Source: Clostridia bacterium UC5.1-2E3
GTDB lineage: Bacteria; Bacillota; Clostridia; Lachnospirales; Lachnospiraceae
Reading direction: 5' to 3'
Assembly: GCA_001304875.1 (NCBI GenBank)
Contig: BBZO01000013.1
Coordinates: 29,705-93,704, forward strand
DNA length: 64,000 bases
Below the pieces are notes generated by a model. That model ran no database searches, was not told where the DNA came from, and saw nothing but the letters and a program-made list of their open reading frames with translations. Below are positions 26,465 to 34,884 of this stretch, piece after piece. Position 1 is the stretch's first letter. Every line of letters starts with the position of its first letter. Both the position numbers and the translations under genes were made by a program.

Positions 26465-27532
26465 TCACCTGCCATGGCCGTTCCTTCCCGCCCGTGTGCC
26501 CGCCGCGTCCCGTTTGTGCTGCCGGCGGTATTCCGTGGGGAGCATCTGGTAAAATTCCTTGAATGCCGTGGTGAATTTGCTTTGGCTCTCGTAGCCCACG
26601 GCTCTGGCAATCTGGGCCATGCTGTCGCCGGTCTCCAGAAGAAGCTCGGCGGCCCGTTCCATCCGGTGCTCCTTCACGTGGGCCGCCAGGGAGGTGCCGT
26701 AGACGGATTTGAACATGGCCTTTAAGGTCGTCGGATTCATCAGATACTGCCGGGACAGGTCCTCGATGGTGATGCGGCGGTCCAGGTTGTGTATGAGCTC
26801 GTCGTGAATCTGGCGCACCAGCCGGATCTGCTCCGGCGGATAGGCGCCCGCCTCCCGGTGTCCGCAGTCCGGCGTCCCCGTCCGGGCGAAAAACCGGGAG
26901 AGAAACAGAAAAAGCTCCAGGGCCTTCAAGCGGCAGCAGGCCGTGTAAAACGGTTCCTCATGCCCGTAGAACCCGGAAAAAATATGGTCGCTCTCCTCCG
27001 GTTCCTGGAAAATCACCGGGGCGAGGGAGAGCGGTTTTTCCGCCCCGCGCTTTGCCAAAATCTCTGAAACCGCCGGGAGAAACCTGTTAAACACAGGCGT
27101 GTCCGCCAGAAGCGCCGGCGGATTGTCCGCCAGAGCACCCAGATCCGCCAGAAGGCGGAACCCCTGGAAACCGCCGCCTGCCTGGAAACCGCTGTCTGTC
27201 TGGATGCCTCTGTCTGCTCCGACATTGTCTTTTGTGGTATCCGCCGCATCCAGCAGACGCAGGGAGAAGGCGCCGGGGGAGAGGATGCAGGCGGCGTCCG
27301 GCTGTGCCTCTTCGCGTTTTCCGGTTTCGCCATCCCCATGCCAGACGGCCATGCCGCTCTGACAGTGCAGGATCTCCAGAACGGGCCCCCTTGACGGCAG
27401 GGAAGTGAGAGGGCGGGGAGTCTCCAGCGGAATCGTACCGCTTCCTACATTATAAAAAGTAATTCCGGCGCCGGGAAACAGAAATAGAAATGTGTTCCCG
27501 GTCTGCCGGGCCGTGCAGTGACAGCAGTTCAT
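26465..27532 (-). CDS. AraC-family transcriptional regulator (PchR-like)
   Basis: 355 residues, no frame break. The C-terminal ~100 residues hold both AraC helix-turn-helices: RRITIEDLSRQYLMNPTTLKAMFKSVYGTS and DSMAQIARAVGYESQSKFTTAFKEFYQMLPTEYRR, with the spacing of the PchR branch. The N-terminal ~220 residues have no recognised domain; they begin with a Cys-rich segment (MNCCHCTARQ). ATG 27532 is chosen since GGAGG (27540-27544) lies seven bases upstream; the five residues before it are possible. It lies directly after the ArsR gene and directly before the response regulator. Confidence 0.83.
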   Translation of the reverse strand: MNCCHCTARQTGNTFLFLFPGAGITFYNVGSGTIPLETPRPLTSLPSRGPVLEILHCQSGMAVWHGDGETGKREEAQPDAACILSPGAFSLRLLDAADTTKDNVGADRGIQTDSGFQAGGGFQGFRLLADLGALADNPPALLADTPVFNRFLPAVSEILAKRGAEKPLSLAPVIFQEPEESDHIFSGFYGHEEPFYTACCRLKALELFLFLSRFFARTGTPDCGHREAGAYPPEQIRLVRQIHDELIHNLDRRITIEDLSRQYLMNPTTLKAMFKSVYGTSLAAHVKEHRMERAAELLLETGDSMAQIARAVGYESQSKFTTAFKEFYQMLPTEYRRQHKRDAAGTRAGRNGHGR

Positions 27533-27544
27533 GTGTTCCACCTC

Positions 27545-27913
27545 CTATCTGTCCGGACAGCTGATTTCCATGACCTGCTCGATCATCTGGTGCAGCAGGT
27601 GGCTCTGTTCGGTGTCCGCCGCCCTGTAGTAGACCTCCTTGCCCACCCGGCGGCTCACGATGAGCCCGCGGTTTCTGAGCGGCCGCAGGTGGTGGGAGAC
27701 CGCGGGGCTGGACATCTCCATCATGGCGGAAATGTTGATGACACACTCCTCGCAGTGGCATAAAAGCCAGAAAATCCGTACCCGTGTGGTGTCGCCCAGC
27801 TGTTTGAAGATCTCCGCCACCGTCTGGAACTCGTCGATTTTCGAGAGCTGTTCTCCTAAATATTCCGGACTCTGTCCCTCTGTATGATGGTGCGGCAACG
27901 TTATCTTATGCAT
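27545..27913 (-). CDS. ArsR/SmtB-family metal-sensing repressor
   Basis: 122 residues. The winged helix reads AEIFKQLGDTTRVRIFWLL, then MEMSSPAVSHHLRPLRNRGLIVSRRVGKEVYYRAAD. A CHCEECV cluster sits at the position of the ArsR/CadC metal Cys motif, and the N-terminus carries HHHTEG, so a thiolate or His metal site is plausible. ATG 27913 has GGAGCG upstream. It diverges from the HMA/CadA genes at 28082; the shared region holds a dyad typical for ArsR proteins (28020-28045). It heads the long minus-strand run down to 17789, tying metal sensing to the AraC and two-component genes. Confidence 0.85.
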   Translation of the reverse strand: MHKITLPHHHTEGQSPEYLGEQLSKIDEFQTVAEIFKQLGDTTRVRIFWLLCHCEECVINISAMMEMSSPAVSHHLRPLRNRGLIVSRRVGKEVYYRAADTEQSHLLHQMIEQVMEISCPDR

Positions 27914-27926
27914 GTAAATACGCTCC

Positions 27927-27961
27927 TTTGCTCCATTTGGAAATGATTTTGCCCCGTTTGG
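27927..27961. repeat. 14-bp direct repeat with 21-bp period
   Basis: TTTGCTCCATTTGG (27927-27940) and TTTGCCCCGTTTGG (27948-27961) match at 12 of 14 positions and are offset by 21 bp, two helical turns. A weaker TGCCCCG copy follows at 27969-27975. Direct repeats with this spacing are the usual binding pattern of AraC-family proteins, and an AraC gene lies in the operon just downstream on the minus strand. Confidence 0.6.
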
Positions 27962-27981
27962 CAGTGAATGCCCCGGATGCA

Positions 27982-28045
27982 TTGACTTTTGGCTTCTGCC
28001 CGTATTATACTATGGCCATAATAATTAAACAAGTGCTTAATCATT
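27982..28045 (+). promoter_or_regulatory. promoter and ArsR-type operator for the HMA/CadA genes
   Basis: TTGACT (27982-27987), 17 bp, TTATAC (28005-28010). Immediately downstream a 26-bp imperfect dyad AATAATTAA-N8-TTAATCATT (28020-28045, one mismatch) covers the expected transcription start. The 12-2-12 style AT-rich palindrome is the pattern bound by SmtB/ArsR repressors; two such regulators flank the unit (27545-27913 and 30309-30599). Confidence 0.72.
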
Positions 28046-28081
28046 GAAATATAAGCATGAGGAAAACAGGAGGACTTAGCG

Positions 28082-28300
28082 ATGAAGAAGACCTACAAGA
28101 TCGAAGTGGACTGCGCAAACTGTGCGAATCTGATGGAGGAGGCGGCGAAGAAGACCGCCGGCGTACAGAATGCGGTGGTAAACTTCATGACCCAGAAGAT
28201 GATCGTCGAGTTTGAGGACGGCAGCGAGCCGAAGCAGGTGATGCAGAGTGTGCTGAAGGCCTGCCGCAAGGTGGAGCCGGACTGCGAGATCGAGCTGTAA
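28082..28300 (+). CDS. heavy-metal-associated (HMA) domain protein
   Basis: 72 residues, a stand-alone ferredoxin-fold HMA domain. The metal motif is DCANCANLME near residue 11, with the D-C-x-x-C-A pattern typical for Zn/Cd rather than the M-x-C-x-x-C of copper chaperones. AGGAGG precedes ATG 28082. It lies 101 bp upstream of the CadA-like ATPase, which lacks an N-terminal HMA domain of its own, so this protein probably supplies the missing domain in trans. Confidence 0.87.
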   Translation: MKKTYKIEVDCANCANLMEEAAKKTAGVQNAVVNFMTQKMIVEFEDGSEPKQVMQSVLKACRKVEPDCEIEL

Positions 28301-28401
28301 GCCGGAAACTGTCAGCGCCCCCGGCATCCCGCGTCGAAGGGGCGCCGATTTAAAGAAAACATATGAACGAATAATCATATGATAAATTTAAGGAGGTAAC
28401 T

Positions 28402-30286
28402 ATGAACCGGAAGCAGAAGAAGATGCTGGCCCGCATTATCGTCGCGGCCGTCATGCTCATCGCTCTTAATTTCATCCCGGTCACCGGAGTTTTGCAGTTT
28501 GCGCTCTATTTTGCCGCCTACCTGGTGATCGGTTACGATATCTTAAAGAAGGCCGGAAGGGGAATCATAAACCGGCAGGTGTTTGACGAAAATTTCCTGA
28601 TGGCCGTGGCGACGGTGGGGGCCTTTGCCATCGCCGTCTATGACCGCAGCGGAGATTACAACGAGGCCATCGCCGTCATGCTGTTCTACCAGATCGGAGA
28701 GCTGTTCCAGAGCTACGCCGTCGGAAAGAGCCGCAAAAACATCACGGCGCTCATGGACATCCGCCCGGACTACGCCAACATCGAGTGTGACGGCCGCCTG
28801 GAGCAGGTGGACCCGGACGAGGTGGAGATCGGAACCGTCATCGTGGTGCAGCCCGGCGAGAAGGTGCCCATCGACGGCGTGATCATCGAGGGCGAGTCCA
28901 CGCTCAACACCAGCGCGCTGACCGGAGAGAGCCTTCCCCGCGACGCGAAGGCGGGCGACGAGATCATCAGCGGCTGCGTCAATATGACCGGCGTGTTAAA
29001 GGTGCGCACCACCAAGGAGTTCGGCGAGTCCACCGTGTCCAAAATTCTGGAGCTGGTGGAAAATTCCAGCTCCCGCAAATCCCGCTCCGAGGCGTTCATC
29101 TCCCGGTTTGCGAGAGTTTACACCCCGGCAGTGTGTTACGGCGCGCTGGCGCTGGCGTTTCTGCCGCCCATCGCGCGCATCCTTTTCCTGGGACTTCCGG
29201 GGCAGTGGGAGCAGTGGATTTACAGGGCCCTCACCTTCCTGGTCATCAGCTGCCCCTGCGCGCTGGTGATCAGCATTCCCTTAAGCTTTTTCGCCGGCAT
29301 CGGCGGGGCCAGCAAGGAGGGCATTCTGATCAAGGGCTCCAACTATCTTGAGACCATGGCCCAGACGAAATATGTGGTGTTTGACAAGACGGGAACCCTG
29401 ACCCAGGGCGTGTTCGAGGTGAGCGCGGTTCATCACAACCAGATGGACGAGGAGAAGCTTTTAGAGTACGCGGCCCTCGCCGAGTGCGCCTCCTCCCATC
29501 CCATCAGCCGTAGTCTCCAGAGGGCTTACGGAAAGGAAATCGACCGCAGCCGCGTGACGGACATCGAGGAGATCAGCGGCTACGGCATCACGGCGAAGGT
29601 GGACGGCATCCCCGTGGCCGCCGGCAACGGCAGACTGATGGAACAGCTGAAGATAGAATATAAGGAGTGCCGCAGCGTGGGAACCATCATCACATGGCCG
29701 TGGCCGGCGAGTACGCGGGACACATCGTGATCTCCGATATCGTGAAGCCGCACGCGAAGGAGGCAGTCGCCGGGCTCAGAAGGCAGGCGTGAGCCGGACC
29801 GTGATGCTCACCGGCGACACGGCGAAGGTGGCTGGCCAGGTGGCGGCCGAGCTGGGAATCGACGAGGTGCACAGCGATCTGCTGCCCGGCGATAAGGTGG
29901 AGCAGGTGGAGGCCCTGTTAAACGAGAAACCCCAGAAGGCGAAGCTGGCGTTCGTGGGCGACGGCATCAACGACGCTCCGGTGCTGTCCCGCGCCGACAT
30001 CGGCATCGCCATGGGAGCCATGGGCTCCGACGCGGCCATTGAGGCGGCGGACGTGGTACTGATGGACGACGACCCGAGGCAGATCGCCAAAGCCATCCGC
30101 ATTTCCCGCAAATGCATCGGCATCGTCTACCAGAACATCGTCTTTGCCCTGGCAATCAAATTCGCCTGCCTGGCCCTGGGCGCCGTGGGAATTGCCAACA
30201 TGTGGTTCGCCATCTTCGCCGACGTGGGCGTCATGGTGCTGGCTGTGCTGAACGCCATCCGCGCGCTGCGGGTGCATAACCTGTGA
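28402..30286 (+). CDS. cadA: Zn/Cd/Pb-type P1B ATPase (CadA/ZntA-like)
   Basis: About 629 residues after restoring one C near 29690 and one G near 29782. Motifs: LTGESLPRD, membrane SCPCALVISIPLSFFAGIG, DKTGTLT, SSHPISRS, TGDT, GDGINDAPVL, and the last helix with FADVGVMVLAVLNAIRAL. CPC followed by I-P-L and D-V-G are marks of the P1B-2 Zn/Cd/Pb exporters. There is no fused N-terminal HMA domain. A perfect AGGAGGT precedes ATG 28402. It is followed after 22 bp by an ArsR gene, giving the unit HMA-ATPase-ArsR. It exports divalent soft metals across the cytoplasmic membrane. Confidence 0.87.
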
Positions 30287-30308
30287 AACCGGTAAGGGGT
30301 GAAGCATT

Positions 30309-30599
30309 GTGGAAATGAACGATCGGGAGCTTATAAGACTTACAGACTTTTTTAAAGCGCTCGGCGATCCGGCCCGTGTGCGCATCCTCTGCCTCCTGTT
30401 AGAGGGCGAGGAGTGCGTCGGCGGCCTGGCAGACCGCCTTCAGATGACCCAGTCCGCCGTGTCCCATCAGCTGACCGTTTTGAAAAACCATCGTCTGGTG
30501 GGCAGCCGGCGGGAGGGGAAACAGGTGTACTACGCGCTGGCGGATGAGCATGTGCGGATGGTGATCGGGATGGGGATGGAGCATGTGATGGAAGGGTAA
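30309..30599 (+). CDS. ArsR/SmtB-family repressor, second
   Basis: 96 residues. Winged helix: TDFFKALGDPARVRILCLLLEGEECVGGLADRLQMTQSAVSHQLTVLKNHRLVGSRREGKQVYYALADEHV. The GEECV cluster is at the ArsR/CadC Cys position, with only one Cys besides LC, so an alpha5 or mixed site is possible; the C-terminal DEHVRMVIGMGMEHV has the D-x-H...H spacing of alpha5 Zn-sensors such as SmtB/CzrA. GTG 30309 follows AAGGGGTG; ATG 30315 is also possible. It closes the metal-efflux unit and is followed by a strong terminator. Confidence 0.85.
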   Translation: MEMNDRELIRLTDFFKALGDPARVRILCLLLEGEECVGGLADRLQMTQSAVSHQLTVLKNHRLVGSRREGKQVYYALADEHVRMVIGMGMEHVMEG

Positions 30600-30611
30600 A
30601 GGTTCCATACG

Positions 30612-31065
30612 CTAAATATTACGATTTTTTGCCGGTGTCAGCCGATTATATAAAATGGAGCTGATACCGGTATTTTTGTTTGTTTTTTCTTTTTTGAGCA
30701 ATGTATAAATGGCTTGTCCTTTCGTGTAGTCGATATCAGATTTTGGAAATTTGTAGAGTCGTTATCGAAAAAGTTTCAATATGCGGAAACGCTTCCAGGC
30801 GTCCTTGAATCGAGGAAAAGTATCGGCTTTTTTTAAGAAAATCAAATGGGATATTTCCAGATCGAATTTGTTGATAGATCTTAGATCGGTCTCCTCTGAA
30901 TATCCGCAGATCCCGCAGCTTATGCAGGCCTGTCAGATGATGAAATTGCGATGAGTCAAAAGAAATTTCCAGTTCGAAGATTTTTCCCTTTCGGCCTATA
31001 ACAAAGCGGTAACGGGTATCCAGCAAATGTTCATAGGCCATGGCACAGGCAAGAAGTTTGTCCAT
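30612..31065 (-). CDS. PBECR4-like nuclease-fold protein (putative toxin)
   Basis: From ATG 31065, with a strong AGAAGGAGGTG site, 110 residues are continuous: MDKLLACAMAYEHLLDTRYRF, IGRKGKIFELEISFDSSQFHHLTGLHKLRDL and SGNIPFDFLKKSRYF. After a probable indel near 30745 the text YKFPKSDIDYTKGQAIYTLLKKEKTNKNTG continues to TAG at 30612-30614. This is the pattern I recall for PBECR4, a phage-type nuclease-fold domain, including D-Y-T-K-G-Q near the end. Compared with the family from memory, 30-40 residues between these parts seem to be missing, so it may be a short variant or damaged. AT-rich, lone on its strand, and preceded by a long structured leader. Confidence 0.55.
30632..30690 (+). terminator. 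strong terminator of the HMA-CadA-ArsR operon
   Basis: CCGGTGTCAGC (30632-30642) pairs with GCTGATACCGG (30660-30670), one G-T pair in 11, followed by a long T-rich tract. It overlaps the inferred 3' end of the convergent PBECR4-like gene. Confidence 0.82.
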
Positions 31066-31080
31066 CTGCACCTCCTTCTT

Positions 31081-31260
31081 ATAAAGAAGACCGCCCCGCG
31101 AAAGCAGGACGGTTTTCTGAGCATTTTCTTTCGGTGTTTACCTACTCCGGTTTGAGGTTTCACTGCACAACCCCTCTCGTGAGCTCCGCATAACAAGGCA
31201 ATCCGGTACGCTGTTATGTTTCTGCGCCTAAGACAGACACACGCTGTTGCCTGTCGGTGT
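31081..31260 (-). ncRNA. structured leader RNA of the PBECR4-like gene
   Basis: Between a promoter-like pair on the minus strand (TTGACA at 31293-31288, TATAAA at 31272-31267, 15-bp spacer) and the gene start at 31065 lie about 195 nt without a convincing coding sequence. A 7-bp perfect stem CATAACA/TGTTATG pairs + strand 31213-31219 with 31189-31195. A GC-rich hairpin at 31089-31112 (ACCGTCCTGC-TTTC-GCGGGGCGGT, minus strand) then precedes CTTCTTTA like a weak terminator, and the ribosome site follows at once. I found no match to a remembered riboswitch. The order promoter-RNA-weak terminator-toxin resembles type III toxin-antitoxin loci, but tandem RNA repeats were not seen. Confidence 0.45.
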
Positions 31261-31304
31261 ATTCATTTTATACGATGTGGTTGGTGGTGTCAAGCGCTCC
31301 GCAC

Positions 31305-32266
31305 TCAAAAATAAATATTAATCGACCGTGAATAATTCTTAAGCACCATCTGCGTATCCTCAATAAAATCCATGGCGTAGCGGGGCAGCGGATAATCGTC
31401 CCTGTAGACCATGTAGAGGACATTCTCCGGTATGTCATTCAGCACAGGAAAGACATGAAAATCGGGATATTTCTCCGGTTCCCGGTGGTAGAGGTAGCAC
31501 ATGACCGGGGAGAGCAGGCCGGCGCCGTTTCCCTGGCGGGCAGTCTCGTAGATCAGCCGCTGTTCATCGCACTCCAGCACGTAGTTGGGCTTGGCGTGGC
31601 GGGAGAAAAAGCGGTCGATGCTTCTGCGAAGCTGGTTTCCGCTTCGCATGGTGATAAACGGCAGGTTTAAGATCTGTGTGAGATCCGCGCCGCCGCGCGC
31701 CTGAAAGCCGTCTAAAATATCCTGCCAGCAGTCGGGTAGTATTGTTTTAAAAGCCCGCTGGAGAAGCAGCAGAGCGTTTTTTCGCTGGTGAGCGCGATCT
31801 GCTTTTCGTTGGGATTTGACGGTACGTTGATGCCCACGTAGAAAGAAATGCGCCCGGCCTGCAGATGCTCGTCCAGGGCCACGCTGTTTCCGTTGACCAG
31901 CTCCACGGAGATATTGGGGTGGGAGGGCTGGTAAAATTTCCAGATCAGCGGGAAGAACACGGTTCCACGAAGCCGGGAGAAGCCGACCCGCAGCGTGGCG
32001 CGGCAGTTTTTGCTGATGTCCGAGAAGGCCGCCTGCATCTTGGCTTCGGCCTCCAGAATCTGCCGCCCGTAGAACACCATCTGCTCGCCCTCGGGGGTCA
32101 AGTGGAAGGTGGGACGCCGCTCAAAAAGCTGGACCCGGTACTCGTCCTCCAGCCGCTTGATGTGGCTGGACAGTGCCTGCTGACTGATGAAAAGCCGCTC
32201 CGCCGCCCGCGTCACGTTCATCTCCTCCACGGTTATGAGAAAGTATTCGATGCTCTTTAAATTCAT
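31305..32266 (-). CDS. LysR-family transcriptional regulator
   Basis: About 320 residues once one G near 31730 is restored (YYPDCWQDILDGFQARGG). HTH text: MNLKSIEYFLITVEEMNVTRAAERLFISQQALSSHIKRLEDEY. ATG 32266 has GGGGTGTG upstream. It diverges from the aldolase/dehydrogenase pair at 32412, with 145 bp between, and is therefore the likely local regulator of that pair. It belongs to a different LysR branch from the two regulators of the first 11 kb. Confidence 0.83.
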
Positions 32267-32411
32267 TTTCACACCCCTATTCACAATCATTTCGTTGTTG
32301 ATTTTCCGGATAATATACTGTTAGACATTGTTATAAGTAGATGATACCATAAAATCATCAAGAAAAAAAGAGAAGATGCTGCAAATTTGCCGTATTTCAG
32401 GAGGAGAGAAA

Positions 32412-33451
32412 ATGAGCAAGGTGAAATTGATGGACTGCACGCTCCGCGACGGCGGAAATGTGATGGGAAAAGGCTTTGACGCTGAGATTACCGACATGGT
32501 GCTGGACGGCCTGACCGCCTGCGGCGTTCCGATCATCGAGTTTGGAAATGCCGGCGGAATCGGGGCCTACGAGGTGGCGGGCTTCACCCAGGCGCTGACG
32601 GACCAGGAGTATCTTGATATAGGTAAAAAATATCTGGGCCGCGGCTCGGAGCTGGGAATGTTTTTAAACGCCAGGCGCTACCGCGAGAAGAACGTGGATA
32701 TCGCAAAGGAAAACGGGCTTTCCTTTCTGAGAATCGGCGCAGACGCCGGGGACGGGGACATCGCCCTCACCCAGATTGCCGATATCAAAAAGAGGGGAAT
32801 GAAGGCGTATTACTCCTTGATGAAAGCCTATATCCTGTCGCCGCAGGAACTGGCCGAGGAGGCGAAGAAGCTGGAAGCTGCCGGGCTTGACGAGGTGACG
32901 ATCATGGACTCCGCGGGCACCATGCTCCCGGAGCAGACCGCCGTATATGTGGAGACGCTCAAGAAGGCCGTCTCCATCCCGGTGGCATTTCACGGCCACA
33001 ATAACCTGGGCATGTCCGCCGCCAACGCGCTGGCGGCCTATGAGAGCGGCGCTGACATTCTGGACTGCGGCCTCATGGGCATGGCGCGCAGTGCGGGAAA
33101 CCTGGCCACCGAGATGTGCGTCGCATGATGCGGCGGAAAGGGGAGATGGAGGACATCGATCTGTACGGGATGCTGGATTTTATTGAAACCCGCCTGCAGC
33201 CCGCCATGGCGGCCCACGACTATCACAACCCGGTGACGCCCCTGGATCTGACGCTGGGCCTCTCGGGCTGTCATTCCAGTTTTGTGAAGCTGTTCCGGCA
33301 GGTGGCGAAGGAGGAGCAGGTGAATCTGTTTAAGCTGATCGCCGAGGTATCGGCCATCGATCAGAAGAGCCCGAGGGAAGAGCTGATCCGGGAGATTGCG
33401 GGACAGCTCCGCCGGCAGGATACAGAGCGGATATGCGGGAAAACCGCTTAG
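32412..33451 (+). CDS. DRE-TIM aldolase (4-hydroxy-2-oxovalerate aldolase-like)
   Basis: About 346 residues after restoring one C near 33124 (TEMCVAMMRRKGE). The barrel starts with LMDCTLRDGGNVMGKGF, which contains the catalytic D-x-T-L-R-D-G metal/Arg motif. HGHNNLGMSAANALAA supplies the metal-binding His pair. This is the HMG-CoA lyase/MhpE-DmpG superfamily, divalent metal-dependent carbon-carbon bond lyases or synthases. The acetaldehyde dehydrogenase partner of DmpG is absent; instead a 2-hydroxyacid dehydrogenase follows 64 bp downstream. The substrate is thus probably a hydroxy-oxo acid but not established. AGGAGGAGAG precedes ATG 32412. Confidence 0.8.
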
Positions 33452-33515
33452 GCAGAGATGGCAAAAGCGGGGATATCGGAGGTGGGAACACCGGGAAGCA
33501 GGAAGGAGAGTAAAG

Positions 33516-34484
33516 ATGAAGGTTGTACTGGCGGGCAAATATCCGGCCCGCACATTCGAGACGTTAAGGGAGCTTCTGCCGGAGAGCCAGTTTGAGCTGG
33601 AGGCCGTGGACACGCCGGAGGCCTATGACGCTATGACCGACGCGGAGATCATGATTTTGCGGATCTTCAAGGCGCCGGCGGAGGTGATAGAGAGAAATAA
33701 AAATCTGAAGATGATTCTCCGCTGGGGTGCAGGCTACGACTCTGTGGACATCCAGGCAGCGGGCGAGAGAGGCATTCTGGTGACCAACACGCCGGGAGCC
33801 AACGCGGGAGCCGTGGCGGAGCTGGCGGTGATGCTGATGCTGGCCGTGGGCCGGAAGCTTCTCTGCCATCACGAATCCCTGCGGCAGGGCGAGTGGAGCA
33901 AAAATACGTTTTTAAACAGCTCCTATAGCTTAAACAACAAGATCGTGGGAATCATTGGCGCCGGGAACATCGGCCGCCAGGTGGCAAAGCGGGTGCAGGC
34001 CTTTGGGGCAAAGACCCAGTATTACGACGAGTTTAAACTGACGCCGGCGATGGAAACGGAGTTTTCCCTGCCCTATGTAACATTCGAGGAGCTCATAAAG
34101 ACCTCCGACATCATCACGCTGCACATTCCGCTGACGGATCAGACGAAGCATATCATAGGCGCGAAGGAGCTCGAACGCATGAAGCCCGGCGCCATCGTCA
34201 TCAATACGGCCCGCGGCGGCCTGGTGGATGACTGCGCGCTGGCCGCCGCGGTACGGGACGGAAGGCTTCGCGGCGCGGGCCTGGACGGCGTGGAGAGGGA
34301 GCCCCTTTCCCCGGACGACGAGCTTTTACAGGATCCTAACATCATCGTGACGCCCCATGTGGGAGGCGGCACCGCGGATATCGGCGACGTGATTCTCCCG
34401 ATGCTGGCGCAGGATATCCGGGATTTCGCGGATGGGAACGACGTGAAGCACGTGGTGAACCGTGAATATTTAAGCGGGAAATAA
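33516..34484 (+). CDS. D-isomer 2-hydroxyacid dehydrogenase (phosphoglycerate dehydrogenase-like)
   Basis: An intact ~322-residue protein. Family marks: RWGAGYDSVDIQAAGERGI, TNTPGANAGAVAELAVMLMLA, the NAD site IGAGNIGRQVAKRVQAFGA near residue 150, IVINTARGGLVDD (substrate Arg), a Glu in the VEREPL segment and TPHVGGGT (catalytic His). No ACT or regulatory tail is present, unlike most SerA proteins, so a specialised 2-hydroxyacid/2-oxoacid pair is likely. GGAAGGAGAG precedes ATG 33516. It follows the aldolase in one operon; the two may interconvert an aldol product and its reduced form. Confidence 0.87.
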   Translation: MKVVLAGKYPARTFETLRELLPESQFELEAVDTPEAYDAMTDAEIMILRIFKAPAEVIERNKNLKMILRWGAGYDSVDIQAAGERGILVTNTPGANAGAVAELAVMLMLAVGRKLLCHHESLRQGEWSKNTFLNSSYSLNNKIVGIIGAGNIGRQVAKRVQAFGAKTQYYDEFKLTPAMETEFSLPYVTFEELIKTSDIITLHIPLTDQTKHIIGAKELERMKPGAIVINTARGGLVDDCALAAAVRDGRLRGAGLDGVEREPLSPDDELLQDPNIIVTPHVGGGTADIGDVILPMLAQDIRDFADGNDVKHVVNREYLSGK

Positions 34485-34558
34485 ACAGTGAAAAAATAAA
34501 CGGTAACAAACGGGATGCAGGAGTCCGTGGGATTTTGAAAGGGCTTCTGCATTCTAAT

Positions 34559-34720
34559 TCATTCTGCAAAACGGATTGCAGAATATTCAATGTTCTGAAT
34601 CCGGGGCAGAATTTCATTTTCAATTAACAGTTCAATCTTTTTTGTGCGTACTTCCAATGGATGCAGCTTTGTGTCAAGCAGCCTGGAGACCGCCAGCAGG
34701 TCGTCATTCGTCAATGTCAT
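34559..34720 (-). CDS. small helical protein
   Basis: 53 residues from ATG 34720 (MTLTNDDLLAVSRLLDTKLHPLEVRTKKIELLIENEILPRIQNIE and a short tail), predicted to be a coiled coil. AAGGAG lies six bases upstream, which decides for this start over earlier in-frame ones. I recall many copies of such L-x-x-L-D-x-K-L-x-P-I/L proteins in Lachnospiraceae genomes, usually as lone genes. No function is known to me. A hairpin between the dehydrogenase and this gene (ATGCAG...CTGCAT, about 34514-34553) may serve as terminator for the converging dehydrogenase. Confidence 0.6.
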   Translation of the reverse strand: MTLTNDDLLAVSRLLDTKLHPLEVRTKKIELLIENEILPRIQNIEYSAIRFAE

Positions 34721-34816
34721 ACAGAACTCCTTTCTCATAAACAATCGTTAGTGGAAACCAGATGGATTTGAAAAATGAAACCTTAATCTGTAAATTTCTG
34801 TTCACAAAATTTTCAT

Positions 34817-34866
34817 TTGACATATAAAAATATATTGGTATAATATTCTAATGTTAGGTAGCTAAC
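34817..34866 (+). promoter_or_regulatory. promoter and MarR-type operator
   Basis: TTGACA (34817-34822), 16-bp spacer, TATAAT (34839-34844), both consensus. A perfect 5-4-5 dyad GTTAG-GTAG-CTAAC (34853-34866) covers the start region, 18 bp before the MarR start codon. Autorepression by the MarR protein is the natural reading. Confidence 0.82.
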
Positions 34867-34884
34867 AAAAAGGAGGCGAACAAT

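Noticed and set aside
30612..31065. Classical ToxN (type III toxin) gene
   Set aside because: The protein text matches PBECR4 rather than ToxN, and no tandem antitoxin repeats are seen upstream; only the layout is similar.
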